From Pseudoalteromonas sp. T1lg75 (GTDB taxonomy: Bacteria; Pseudomonadota; Gammaproteobacteria; Enterobacterales; Alteromonadaceae): a stretch of 64,000 nucleotides of DNA. Shown piece after piece: positions 20,683-28,742 of this stretch (positions are counted from its first letter, which is position 1; each line of letters starts with the position of its first letter). A program made the translations under genes and the position numbers. The notes beneath the pieces were generated by a model, which had not been told where the DNA came from, did not search any database, and saw nothing but the letters and a program-made list of their open reading frames with translations. The stretch is taken from contig NZ_PQCD01000062.1 in NCBI RefSeq assembly GCF_002964705.1, forward strand, positions 122,259-186,258, written 5' to 3'.

Positions 20683-21498
20683 TTAGAGCATGGCACTAGT
20701 ATGGGATTTATTTTCCGGTTCGTCATCTAAAAAGTTTTGGTTCATGGACTCGGCCGGACAGGCACAATCCGGACGACCTACCACTTTAGCAGGTACCCCA
20801 ACCGCGGTGGTATGCGCAGGCACCGGGCTGAGCACCACGGAGCCGGCTCCGATACGGGCGCCCTCGCCGACCTCGATATTACCCAACACCTTGGCTCCGG
20901 CACCGATCAGCACGCCGGCACGGATTTTCGGGTGACGATCACCGGATTCATTACCGGTACCGCCCAGGGTCACCGATTGCAAAATAGAGACATTGTCTTC
21001 AATGACCGCGGTTTCCCCGACTACGATCCCGGTGGCGTGGTCGAACATGATACCGTGGCCGACCTTACAGGCCGGATGAATGTCGACGCCAAATACTTCC
21101 GAGCTACGGCTTTGAATAAAGCGCGCCAGTTCCTTACGGCCCTGACGCCACAAGCAATGGGCTAAACGGTGGGCCTGAATGGCATGAAACCCCTTGAGGT
21201 TTAAGATCACCATCAAATAGGTGTCCACCGCCGGGTCGCGATCACGCACCGCTTTAATATCGTGGGCAACATGGGTCAACATCGCATCACACTCGACAAA
21301 GGCCTGATCGAACAGCTCGCGAATGGTAAAGGCTGAAACCACGGCATCGGCCAGCTTATTGGCAACGATAAAGCTTAGCGCCGAGCCCAAACAATCATGA
21401 TTAAGCACGCAAGAATATACGTGGGATGCCAACAAGGGCTCTTTACTAACGACTTGATTCGCTTCTTCTCTTAGCTGCTGCCAGATCTCATGACGCAT
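20683..21498 (-). CDS. cysE: Serine O-acetyltransferase CysE
   Basis: Acetylates serine with acetyl-CoA to O-acetylserine, the first step of cysteine synthesis. 271 residues against 273 in E. coli. The helical N-terminal domain (EANQVVSKEPLLASHVYS) is followed by the left-handed beta-helix of hexapeptide repeats with the active-site region GVDIHPACKVGHGIMFDHATGIVVGE. The C-terminal tail ends in HTSAML rather than the usual Ile-ending tail that binds cysteine synthase, so CysK docking may differ. Leftward, followed closely by the anchored coiled-coil protein. Confidence 0.95.
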   Translation of the reverse strand: MRHEIWQQLREEANQVVSKEPLLASHVYSCVLNHDCLGSALSFIVANKLADAVVSAFTIRELFDQAFVECDAMLTHVAHDIKAVRDRDPAVDTYLMVILNLKGFHAIQAHRLAHCLWRQGRKELARFIQSRSSEVFGVDIHPACKVGHGIMFDHATGIVVGETAVIEDNVSILQSVTLGGTGNESGDRHPKIRAGVLIGAGAKVLGNIEVGEGARIGAGSVVLSPVPAHTTAVGVPAKVVGRPDCACPAESMNQNFLDDEPENKSHTSAML

Positions 21499-21630
21499 GG
21501 CGGTTTCCTAGTATTAACTAACTGCTTATTGCTATAAGTGTAACGGATTTGACGGTAAACGCGCTATCTCCAAAAAAGGTGCGCTGGTTATTAGATATAA
21601 CTAAATAATTTCATATACATCTTCAAGGTC

Positions 21631-22689
21631 TTAGACTTTTTCATCCGCAAAAGTAAAGCAAGGGGCCTGGTCACGGCGATACGCGCTCGGCGAAATGGCA
21701 AACCAGCGCTTAAAGGCATGATGAAAGGCACTAAGCTCGCTGTAACCGCACAGATAAGCGATTTCACTGAGGCTTAAGGAAGACTCCCGCAACAAGGCAC
21801 AACTTTTTTCTTGGCGCAGGGTGTCAAGCACGGTGCGATAGCTGGTGCCTTCCGCGGCCAGGCGACGCTGCAGGGTTTTCTCGCTCATGCTGAGCATCTG
21901 CGCCATGCTTTTACAGCTCAACTCACCGCTCGCCAGCTGTTGCTCAAGTAAAAGTATCAACACTTGGCTAATGGCCTTATGTTTTTCGGCGAGCATGCCT
22001 TGTTCCAGTTGCGGATGTACGGCTTGGGCATGGGCCTGAAAATGGATCTGATGATTAGGGGCACCGTATTCGATGGCACAATTAAAGTAACGCTCAAGTT
22101 CTTCGCAGGGCGCGCGGCGCTGCACACATACCCGCTCCGGGCGCCAGTGCTTGCCGGCCACGGTGCGGGCAATTTTAACGCAAAATGCCATTGCCGCTTC
22201 ATAGCTTTGGGTGCCGACTTCAGCGGTGCTGTCGGCAAAATAAAACCGCAACACAGCTGTTGGCACAGCCGTTGATGCTGCCGTTGACGCTGTCGTCGAC
22301 ATATCCTTTGGCACCGCCTGCTGCGGTTGTGGCTCGATAAGCTGGGCATTGGTGGTATCGCCGATCAGCTTCTGATAACGGAGGATCAGTTTGTAGGCGC
22401 TGAGGACATTGTCTTGTTTTAACAAGGCCAGACCAATCACAGGGATAGCTCTGACATTCATGCTGCCACCGACGGCAATGCCAAGATTAATGTGTTCGAC
22501 ACGGCGCGCCACAGCCGCCTGCGCCGCATTCCACAAGGTACTGACATTACTTTGCGGATAGCGGCTGTCCCTAGCCGTCAAGGAATCGAGGGCAATATTG
22601 GCATCGCGAAATAAGGTGGTGATGGGCAAGCCATGCCACTTAAAGGTTTCGGCCATGGCACTGACCCACCAGGATGAGATTGTCCGCAT
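21631..22689 (-). CDS. AraC-family transcriptional regulator (Arabinose_bd-type)
   Basis: About 352 residues from the ATG at 22689 (MRTISSWWVSAMAETFKW); the frame is open to 22752. The N-terminal portion (VEHINLGIAVGGSMNVRAIPVIGLALLKQD) matches the arabinose-operon-type regulator domain of the OruR/VirS branch, and the C-terminal double helix-turn-helix (SLSEIAYLCGYSELSAFHHAFKRWF) is intact. It is divergent from the Mpo1-like and aldolase genes and is one of two regulators of this type bounding the catabolic cluster. Effector unknown. Confidence 0.85.
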   Translation of the reverse strand: MRTISSWWVSAMAETFKWHGLPITTLFRDANIALDSLTARDSRYPQSNVSTLWNAAQAAVARRVEHINLGIAVGGSMNVRAIPVIGLALLKQDNVLSAYKLILRYQKLIGDTTNAQLIEPQPQQAVPKDMSTTASTAASTAVPTAVLRFYFADSTAEVGTQSYEAAMAFCVKIARTVAGKHWRPERVCVQRRAPCEELERYFNCAIEYGAPNHQIHFQAHAQAVHPQLEQGMLAEKHKAISQVLILLLEQQLASGELSCKSMAQMLSMSEKTLQRRLAAEGTSYRTVLDTLRQEKSCALLRESSLSLSEIAYLCGYSELSAFHHAFKRWFAISPSAYRRDQAPCFTFADEKV

Positions 22690-22887
22690 TATCTGACCTA
22701 AAAAATCAATTATAAGACCCACAATATCAAGCGCGGTGCAAATTTCCAGCATATTGTTATTAAACGTGCTTAAAGCTTGCTCAAAGCGTACTTAAAGCAT
22801 GCCTAACGCGTACCTGCACAATTCGCGCTTAACTATAAGAATAAAGATTCGGGGCACGCTGGTTATTAACTCAACAGGAGAATGCCC

Positions 22888-23208
22888 ATGGGCCATGTTT
22901 CAGACAAAGAAGGCTTTAGCAGCTTTAAGGAGTTTTACCCTTATTACCTGCAAGAACATAAAAACAAGGTATGCCGCCGTTTACATGTGCTTGGCAGTGT
23001 CTTGGTCCTCACGGTTTTGGCAACGGCCATCATCAGCGGTCATTATGTATGGTTGTGGTCATTGCCCGTCATTGGTTATGGCTTTGCCTGGGTTGGCCAT
23101 TTCTTTTTTGAAAAGAATAAACCGGCCACCTTCAGCTACCCGTTTTACAGCTTTCTCGGCGACTGGGTAATGTTTAAAGACATCATTACCCGTAAGGTTC
23201 CCTGGTAA
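22888..23208 (+). CDS. Mpo1/DUF962-like membrane protein
   Basis: 106 residues from the ATG at 22888 (MGHVSDKEGF), 7 bp after an AGGAG; the in-frame ATG at 22882 lies too close to that site. The motif FKEFYPYYLQEHKN...RRLHVLGSVLV, two or three transmembrane helices, a second His motif (GHFFFEKNKPATFSYPFYSFLGDW) and the short length match the DUF962/Mpo1-like family. Yeast Mpo1 is a dioxygenase of 2-hydroxy fatty acids with Fe bound by such histidines; bacterial function is not established. Followed 27 bp later by the class II aldolase. Confidence 0.82.
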   Translation: MGHVSDKEGFSSFKEFYPYYLQEHKNKVCRRLHVLGSVLVLTVLATAIISGHYVWLWSLPVIGYGFAWVGHFFFEKNKPATFSYPFYSFLGDWVMFKDIITRKVPW

Positions 23209-23235
23209 TAAGCGCTCACTAACGAGGAATAATAA

Positions 23236-23979
23236 ATGAAAGATCAGGTTTCACCACAAGAATGGCAGGCACGGGTTGAATTGGCAGCCGCCTACCGGTT
23301 AATCGCCCACTTTGGCTGGGACGATTTAATCTTCACGCACATATCCATGCGCGTGCCGGGAACCGAGGACCAATTCTTAATTAACCCCTACGGCATGATG
23401 TTTCATGAGATCACCGCTTCGTCGCTGATCCGCGTTGATCAACAGTGCAATAAATTGCATCACAGCGACTACCCGGTGAACCCCGCCGGCTTTACCATCC
23501 ACAGTTGCATCCATGAAGCCCGCGCCAACGCCCATTGCATTATTCACACCCATACCGCCAATGGCGTCGCAGTGTCGGCGTGCAAACACGGGCTCCTGCC
23601 GATTTCGCAGCAGGCCGTTGTGGTGCATAGCGGTTTGAGTTATCACGACTATGAAGGTATCGCCCTGAACCCAGAAGAAAAACAGCGCCTGGTTGCCGAC
23701 CTACAGGACAACAACTTTTTGATCCTGCGTAACCATGGACTGCTGACGACCGGCGCCACGGTGGCCGATGCCTTCTTGTTTATGTATGCACTGGAGTCGG
23801 CCTGCGCCATACAGGCACGCACCAACCAAGACCCGGCCCAGCTTATTCATGTACCGCAAGCCATTATCGATGGCATTGAGGGGCAAACCCAGGCGGTGAC
23901 CAAGGGCCTCGGCGGCGCCCTGGCCTGGCCGGCCTTGCTGCGTTTGCTTGATGCCAATAACCCGGGATATGACAGCTAG
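23236..23979 (+). CDS. Class II aldolase/adducin family protein
   Basis: 247 residues. The zinc-ligand signature HTHTANGVAVSA (near residues 97-108) and the later His in LILRNHGLLTTG define the class II aldolase/adducin fold of fuculose-phosphate aldolase type. A close group lacks lyase activity, and no phosphate-binding context is visible, so the substrate is unknown. GAGGAATAATAA before the ATG is a good ribosome-binding site. Probably co-transcribed with the Mpo1-like gene; a terminator follows. Confidence 0.85.
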   Translation: MKDQVSPQEWQARVELAAAYRLIAHFGWDDLIFTHISMRVPGTEDQFLINPYGMMFHEITASSLIRVDQQCNKLHHSDYPVNPAGFTIHSCIHEARANAHCIIHTHTANGVAVSACKHGLLPISQQAVVVHSGLSYHDYEGIALNPEEKQRLVADLQDNNFLILRNHGLLTTGATVADAFLFMYALESACAIQARTNQDPAQLIHVPQAIIDGIEGQTQAVTKGLGGALAWPALLRLLDANNPGYDS

Positions 23980-23998
23980 ATGATGGCACCAGGCCTAT

Positions 23999-24027
23999 AA
24001 AAAAGCCCCATAGTGTGGGGCTTTTTT
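23999..24027. terminator. Bidirectional terminator
   Basis: AAAAAAGCCCCA and TGTGGGGCTTTTTT form an 8-bp stem with A and T runs on either side, between the convergent aldolase and acyl-CoA ligase genes. Confidence 0.88.
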
Positions 24028-24041
24028 ATTTTGTGTGGCCG

Positions 24042-25610
24042 TTAAGCCTTATCGTCTCTTAGCTCACGGCGTAAAATCTTACCCACGGTAGACTTGGGCA
24101 GCTCATCTAATATATGGATATGCTTGGGCACCTTGTAGTTGGTAAGCTGCTGACGGCAAAACTCCTGTAACTCCTTCTCGTCCACCGCCTGCTTCACGGT
24201 GATATAAGCATGCACCGCCTCGCCGCTGCGCTCGTCGGCCTTGCCAACTACCGCCGCTTCAAATACCGCTGGATGACTGACCAAGACATCCTCGACCTCG
24301 TTCGGATACACATTAAAGCCGGAGACGATGATCATGTCTTTAAGGCGATCGACCACCTTGATGGCACCGTTATCGAGGCGAATGCCGACATCGCCGGTTT
24401 TAAAGAAACCATCTGCGGTCAGTGCCTTAGCGCTTTCTTCGGGGCGGTTCCAGTAGCCCTTCATTACCTGCGGGCCGCGCACGACAATTTGCCCGCTGTC
24501 ACCATCGGCAACCGCACAGTCGTGCTCATCCCATAGCTCCACCTCGGTGTCGCGCACGGGAAAACCCACGGTACCAATTTGCTCCCCTCCGGGTTGATTG
24601 AGGGTCACTACGGGGGAGGTTTCCGACAGGCCGTAGCCCTCTGAAATACTGCACCCCGTGGTCTTGGCCCAGGCATTGGCTGCCGTGGTCGTTAACGCCG
24701 CGCCGCCGGAGACGGTTAAACGCAGCCGGGAAAAGTCCAGCTCGGTGAACGCCTTGGTCGCGCACAAGCCGACAAACAAGGTGTTAATGCCGGCAAAAGA
24801 GGTGAAGCGAAACGGTTTTATGGCGTTAACAAAAGCGTCCAAGTCACGGGGGTTGGGGATCAACACCGAGTGATTACCCGAGGCGGTATTGATCAAAATA
24901 CTCAGGGTAAAGGCATAGATGTGGTACAGCGGTAAGGGGCAGATAAATATCTCACTGGCGTCGTGATACCTGTCGCCAAACGCTTCCTTGGTTTGCAAGG
25001 CATTGGCTATCAGGTTTTTATGGGTGAGTTGTGCCCCCTTCGACACCCCCGTGGTCCCGCCGGTGTATTGCAACACCGCCACGTCTTCCAGGTGCGCACT
25101 GGAGCGCGGGAAGTCTTGCCCCTGCCCCTCGGCCAACGCCTGGTGCCAACTGACTCCTCGCTCAGAGACAGCCTCACTGCTATCGAGCAACAGGTCGGCG
25201 GCACCGGTGCAAACCAGGTGTTCAATCTCGGTGTCGGCAATAATGCCTGCTAATTTGGGGTAGAGATCGGCCAGGATCACCAAGGCCTTGGCCCCGGAGT
25301 CATTAAACTGGTGCAACATTTCCCTGGGCGTGTACAAGGGATTGGTATTAACCACCACTAGTCCCAGTTTAAAGGCGGCGTAAACGACAATGGGGTACTG
25401 ATTCACATTAGGCAGTTGAATGGCGATGCGATCCCCGGCCCGCAGCCCCTGCCCATAAAAATAGCCTGCTAACTGCTCTGCGAGTGTATCGATTTGCGCA
25501 AACGTCAGGGTTTTACCGACACTGGTAAAGGCATCTTGGTCGCCGTATCGCTGACAGGCGCTTGAGATAAATTGATCTAGGTTTTGATACTCTTGTATTT
25601 GTGCAAGCAT
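24042..25610 (-). CDS. Acyl-CoA ligase (AMP-dependent synthetase, FadD-like)
   Basis: 522 residues, ANL superfamily. The P-loop YTGGTTGVSKG is at about 182-192, the A5 motif EGYGLSETSP near 320, the A7/A8 motif TGDVG...VVDRLKDMIIVSGFNVYPNEVED near 400-425, and the catalytic lysine lies in STVGKILRRELR near the C-terminus. It activates a carboxylic acid, probably medium or long chain, to its CoA thioester. Third gene of a leftward unit with a cupin dioxygenase and an alcohol dehydrogenase, suggesting that the acid is a product of that pathway. Confidence 0.9.
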   Translation of the reverse strand: MLAQIQEYQNLDQFISSACQRYGDQDAFTSVGKTLTFAQIDTLAEQLAGYFYGQGLRAGDRIAIQLPNVNQYPIVVYAAFKLGLVVVNTNPLYTPREMLHQFNDSGAKALVILADLYPKLAGIIADTEIEHLVCTGAADLLLDSSEAVSERGVSWHQALAEGQGQDFPRSSAHLEDVAVLQYTGGTTGVSKGAQLTHKNLIANALQTKEAFGDRYHDASEIFICPLPLYHIYAFTLSILINTASGNHSVLIPNPRDLDAFVNAIKPFRFTSFAGINTLFVGLCATKAFTELDFSRLRLTVSGGAALTTTAANAWAKTTGCSISEGYGLSETSPVVTLNQPGGEQIGTVGFPVRDTEVELWDEHDCAVADGDSGQIVVRGPQVMKGYWNRPEESAKALTADGFFKTGDVGIRLDNGAIKVVDRLKDMIIVSGFNVYPNEVEDVLVSHPAVFEAAVVGKADERSGEAVHAYITVKQAVDEKELQEFCRQQLTNYKVPKHIHILDELPKSTVGKILRRELRDDKA

Positions 25611-25634
25611 AGTCGTCCTCGCTTGTTATTCTTT

Positions 25635-26141
25635 TTATATATCGGAAAAATCATAGCTTGCTTTGGGCTTAATGTATTTGGGCACTATGCCTTGCTCTTT
25701 GGCCGCCACCAGCATGGCTTGTTCAATCCAACCCGCATCCATGATATTTACATAATTACCATCGGCATCAAAATTGATATTTGCGCCTTGCACGACCATA
25801 AAGGTGTCGGTCAGCCCCTCATTGCTTGCCGGCGTGTGGAAGGTATGTATAGAGCCGCCGGGCTCAAATAAATAGCTGCCGGCCACCTGCTTATCGTCGG
25901 GATATTCGAGGTAATGCCAGCAACCGCTCAGGGTATATAAATGCACAATGCCGGTGTGGAAATGCTTAGGCAGGGTCACATTGGGTTCAAACTGCACCCG
26001 CAATACCCATAAGCCATTTTCGACATCTAATACCAGGGGGTGCAAATGCACCCCAGGCAGTGCATTTTTAATAATTTCCTGTTGCTCGGTATGTATGCAT
26101 AACAGCCGATCTAAATGATTAACCATATCGGGTAAAGCCAT
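25635..26141 (-). CDS. Cupin protein, 2,4'-dihydroxyacetophenone dioxygenase-like
   Basis: 168 residues forming a single cupin. Metal ligands are probably H60 and H62 (KHFHTG) and H99/H102 (SIHTFHTP), with a Glu-containing EFEP-like strand before. The spacing and the phrase LYTLSGCWHYLEYPDDKQVAGSYLFEPGGSIHTFHTP match the acetylacetone-cleaving enzyme/2,4'-dihydroxyacetophenone dioxygenase group, which cuts C-C bonds next to carbonyls with Fe(II) and O2, giving two acids. An acid product would suit the acyl-CoA ligase 24 bp downstream. Substrate not determined. Confidence 0.78.
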   Translation of the reverse strand: MALPDMVNHLDRLLCIHTEQQEIIKNALPGVHLHPLVLDVENGLWVLRVQFEPNVTLPKHFHTGIVHLYTLSGCWHYLEYPDDKQVAGSYLFEPGGSIHTFHTPASNEGLTDTFMVVQGANINFDADGNYVNIMDAGWIEQAMLVAAKEQGIVPKYIKPKASYDFSDI

Positions 26142-26221
26142 ACTCTGCTCCTGTCTTGTTGTTGCGCCTTTGCGGCCTATTATTGTTATTGTGGGTGATG
26201 GGCAGCAAACTGCCCACTGCG

Positions 26222-27289
26222 TTAACTCTGCGAAAAGGGTGTCAGCTCCCCCTGACGACCCGGTTCAAGAATCACTTTAATGTGCTCGTTCGGTCCCAAC
26301 AGGGTGTTGAAGGCATCAGCAATGCCATCCATGCCAACGGTTGCGGTGCACATCTTTTGCCAGGCGACTTCACCGGAGGCCAGCATGTTCAGTGAGTCGG
26401 CGAACTCCTCCACCGAATAGTAATAAGAGAACTTAATATCCATTTCTTTGACCGTGGCATAGCCAAAGTTCACTTGTGTCATGGCGGTGTGCACGCCGGT
26501 GATCACTAAGGTGGCGTGAGCCGGCGCACGCTCGATAAAGCCATTGATAAGCTGGTGAATACCGACACATTCGAAAATAACCACGCGACGGCCTTGGGCC
26601 AGTTGTGCGGCCAGCGCGACTTCATCTTCCTGACTTGGGTCGACCGTATGGGTGGCACCAAATTGGGCTGCCACCTCCCGTTTATTGGCTTGTAAGTCCG
26701 AGGCGACTATCTCTTTTACCCCTTGGTGTTTCAGTGCCGCTATAGTGGCCAAGCCTATGGCGCCGCAGCCCGCAACCAGGGCCACGCAGTCACGATCGAT
26801 ATTGGCGCGATTCACCGCATGCACGCCCACCGCCAAGGGTTCGGTAATGGCGACCGCCAAGGTGCTCAGATGAGCAGGTACTTCCAAGAGCAACTCGGCA
26901 TCAACAATAAAGTATTCTGAATATGCACCACTTAAACCCGGCGTGACTCCCACACCCGCACCACCTTGTGACAGCAAGATAGGTGCACAGGTAACCCGAG
27001 TACCCGGGGCAAAACGCGGCGGTGTCTCAGGCCCGTAACTGACCACTTCGGCACAAAATTCATGGCCCAGCATAATAGGCGCTGAGCTGGGTAAATCTTG
27101 GGGCAAGGCGCCCATCTTTTTGTAAATCTCGAACACTTCTTCGCCATGGCGAGCAATGTGCAAATCAGAGCCACAAATGCCACAGGCCAGACTCTTGACC
27201 AAAACCTGCCCTGTCGCCGGCGTGGGTATGTCCACTTCAATATTACTAATTTGGCCGTTTTGTACCGCCACCGCTGCCATTTTACTCAT
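26222..27289 (-). CDS. Zinc-containing alcohol/diol dehydrogenase (MDR)
   Basis: 355 residues. Catalytic zinc site C36/C39 region (CGICGSDLH) and GHE at 75-77, with the Rossmann motif AGCGAIGLA near 170-178. The structural zinc lobe with four close cysteines is absent. Family members oxidise secondary alcohols or vicinal diols with NAD(P). It is the first gene of a leftward three-gene unit and is divergent from an AraC regulator 171 bp away. A pathway of alcohol to ketone (this enzyme), C-C cleavage (cupin) and CoA activation (ligase) is a reasonable inference. Confidence 0.85.
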   Translation of the reverse strand: MSKMAAVAVQNGQISNIEVDIPTPATGQVLVKSLACGICGSDLHIARHGEEVFEIYKKMGALPQDLPSSAPIMLGHEFCAEVVSYGPETPPRFAPGTRVTCAPILLSQGGAGVGVTPGLSGAYSEYFIVDAELLLEVPAHLSTLAVAITEPLAVGVHAVNRANIDRDCVALVAGCGAIGLATIAALKHQGVKEIVASDLQANKREVAAQFGATHTVDPSQEDEVALAAQLAQGRRVVIFECVGIHQLINGFIERAPAHATLVITGVHTAMTQVNFGYATVKEMDIKFSYYYSVEEFADSLNMLASGEVAWQKMCTATVGMDGIADAFNTLLGPNEHIKVILEPGRQGELTPFSQS

Positions 27290-27460
27290 AGAAGTACCCT
27301 CTTTAACATTTGAACTGCTTAACCCGTTTTTGCCTATGCCGGCATAAACTAAGGGGTGACTTTAGATACTAGTTGCAAATCCAGGGGGATATCTTGACAA
27401 AACACGACATGGTGATGACATAATGCGACAAGAAATTGGCCTCAGTACCGCGGTGACCCC

Positions 27461-28480
27461 ATGTCCTATTATGTCCGTATAGGTTCCCTCAACGGCTTTA
27501 CCGAGCTGGTAGAGAGCCTGGGTGCCGACCCTTGGGAGCTGTTGTCACAGGCATGCATCTTACCGAGACAGTTGAGTGATCCGGACTTGATGATCCCCTA
27601 TAAGCAGGTTGCCGAGCTCCTGGAAATAACCGCGGCGCGGTTGCAGCTACCCTATTTCGGCGCCCTGCTGGGACAACGCCAGGGCCTATCAACACTGGGG
27701 TTAATCGGTGCCTACATGGTGCAAAAGCCGACCCTGTTACAAGCACTGGAGTGCAGTGCCAAGTACGCCCAACGTCATGCTCAGGGCGCCAACCTGACCT
27801 TGGGCGCACCAACGGCCGACCAATGCGAGTTGAGCGTTAACCTGCAGGTCAATCACCACCTGCAGTACCCTCAGGTCCTTTTATTGTCTATGAGCCTGAT
27901 AGTCAGTGTCTTCAAAGACATGCTTGGCGATACTTGGCAACCCCACTATATTGGTTTGAAACAACATCTGCCCCTTACGGTAAAAACGAACCTGGAGCAA
28001 ACACTTAAATGCCATATCCAGTGCGGTTGTCGCAAAGACAGCATGGTTTTCGATGCCGGTATCCTCAGTCAACCGCCACAGCCACCAGCAAACCTGCTCG
28101 CTGAGATCATTGACAATCAATTTAAAGGGTTACGGCTGGATCAGCCTGTCGACTATGTGGTGCTGACCCGACACGCCATCAATATGCTGCTGCCCACCGG
28201 CGATTGCAGCAAGGAGAACATAGCTAAGAGCTTGGATTTACACCCGAAAAAACTAGAGCGCTTGTTGAGCGAACAATTCACCTGCTACCGGGATTTGCTC
28301 GAACAGGTGCGTAAGGATATCGCCCAACAGGTGCTGGCGACGCAGCGTCCCGACCTTACCAATCTGGCGCTAAACCTGGGTTATTCTGAATTTTCGGCGT
28401 TTAGCCGCAGTTTTAAGAGCTGGTTTGGCATCTCACCGACGCATTATTTGCAAACCATCAACAAAAATCATAAAACCTAA
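27461..28480 (+). CDS. AraC-family transcriptional regulator (Arabinose_bd-type)
   Basis: 339 residues. The N-terminal domain (residues 20-200; YFGALLGQRQGLSTLGLIGAYMVQKPTLLQAL) is of the OruR/Arabinose_bd type, and the C-terminal AraC helix-turn-helix pair includes NLALNLGYSEFSAFSRSFKSWFGISPTHY. Divergent from the dehydrogenase-cupin-ligase unit, so most likely its activator. Similar in design to the regulator at 21.6 kb but clearly diverged from it. Confidence 0.88.
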   Translation: MSYYVRIGSLNGFTELVESLGADPWELLSQACILPRQLSDPDLMIPYKQVAELLEITAARLQLPYFGALLGQRQGLSTLGLIGAYMVQKPTLLQALECSAKYAQRHAQGANLTLGAPTADQCELSVNLQVNHHLQYPQVLLLSMSLIVSVFKDMLGDTWQPHYIGLKQHLPLTVKTNLEQTLKCHIQCGCRKDSMVFDAGILSQPPQPPANLLAEIIDNQFKGLRLDQPVDYVVLTRHAINMLLPTGDCSKENIAKSLDLHPKKLERLLSEQFTCYRDLLEQVRKDIAQQVLATQRPDLTNLALNLGYSEFSAFSRSFKSWFGISPTHYLQTINKNHKT

Positions 28481-28742
28481 GCATTCACCTTCAGTGCCCA
28501 GCTACCTACCATGACCCCAATAAAAAATTAACACTTTGTTTTTATTAGCTATTAAAAGTTAATTCTCAGGGTTTCTTAAACAGAATGACACATCTCAGGT
28601 ACAAAATCGTACATTAAATGAATTGCAACAAAACCCCACCAACCGGTAACTTTTTGGCAACAAAGCGCGGTTGTCGGCAATATTTTTCACTTGAAACCTC
28701 CTGCTCGATTGACCATGCATAACACCAAAACAGGAACCAGTC

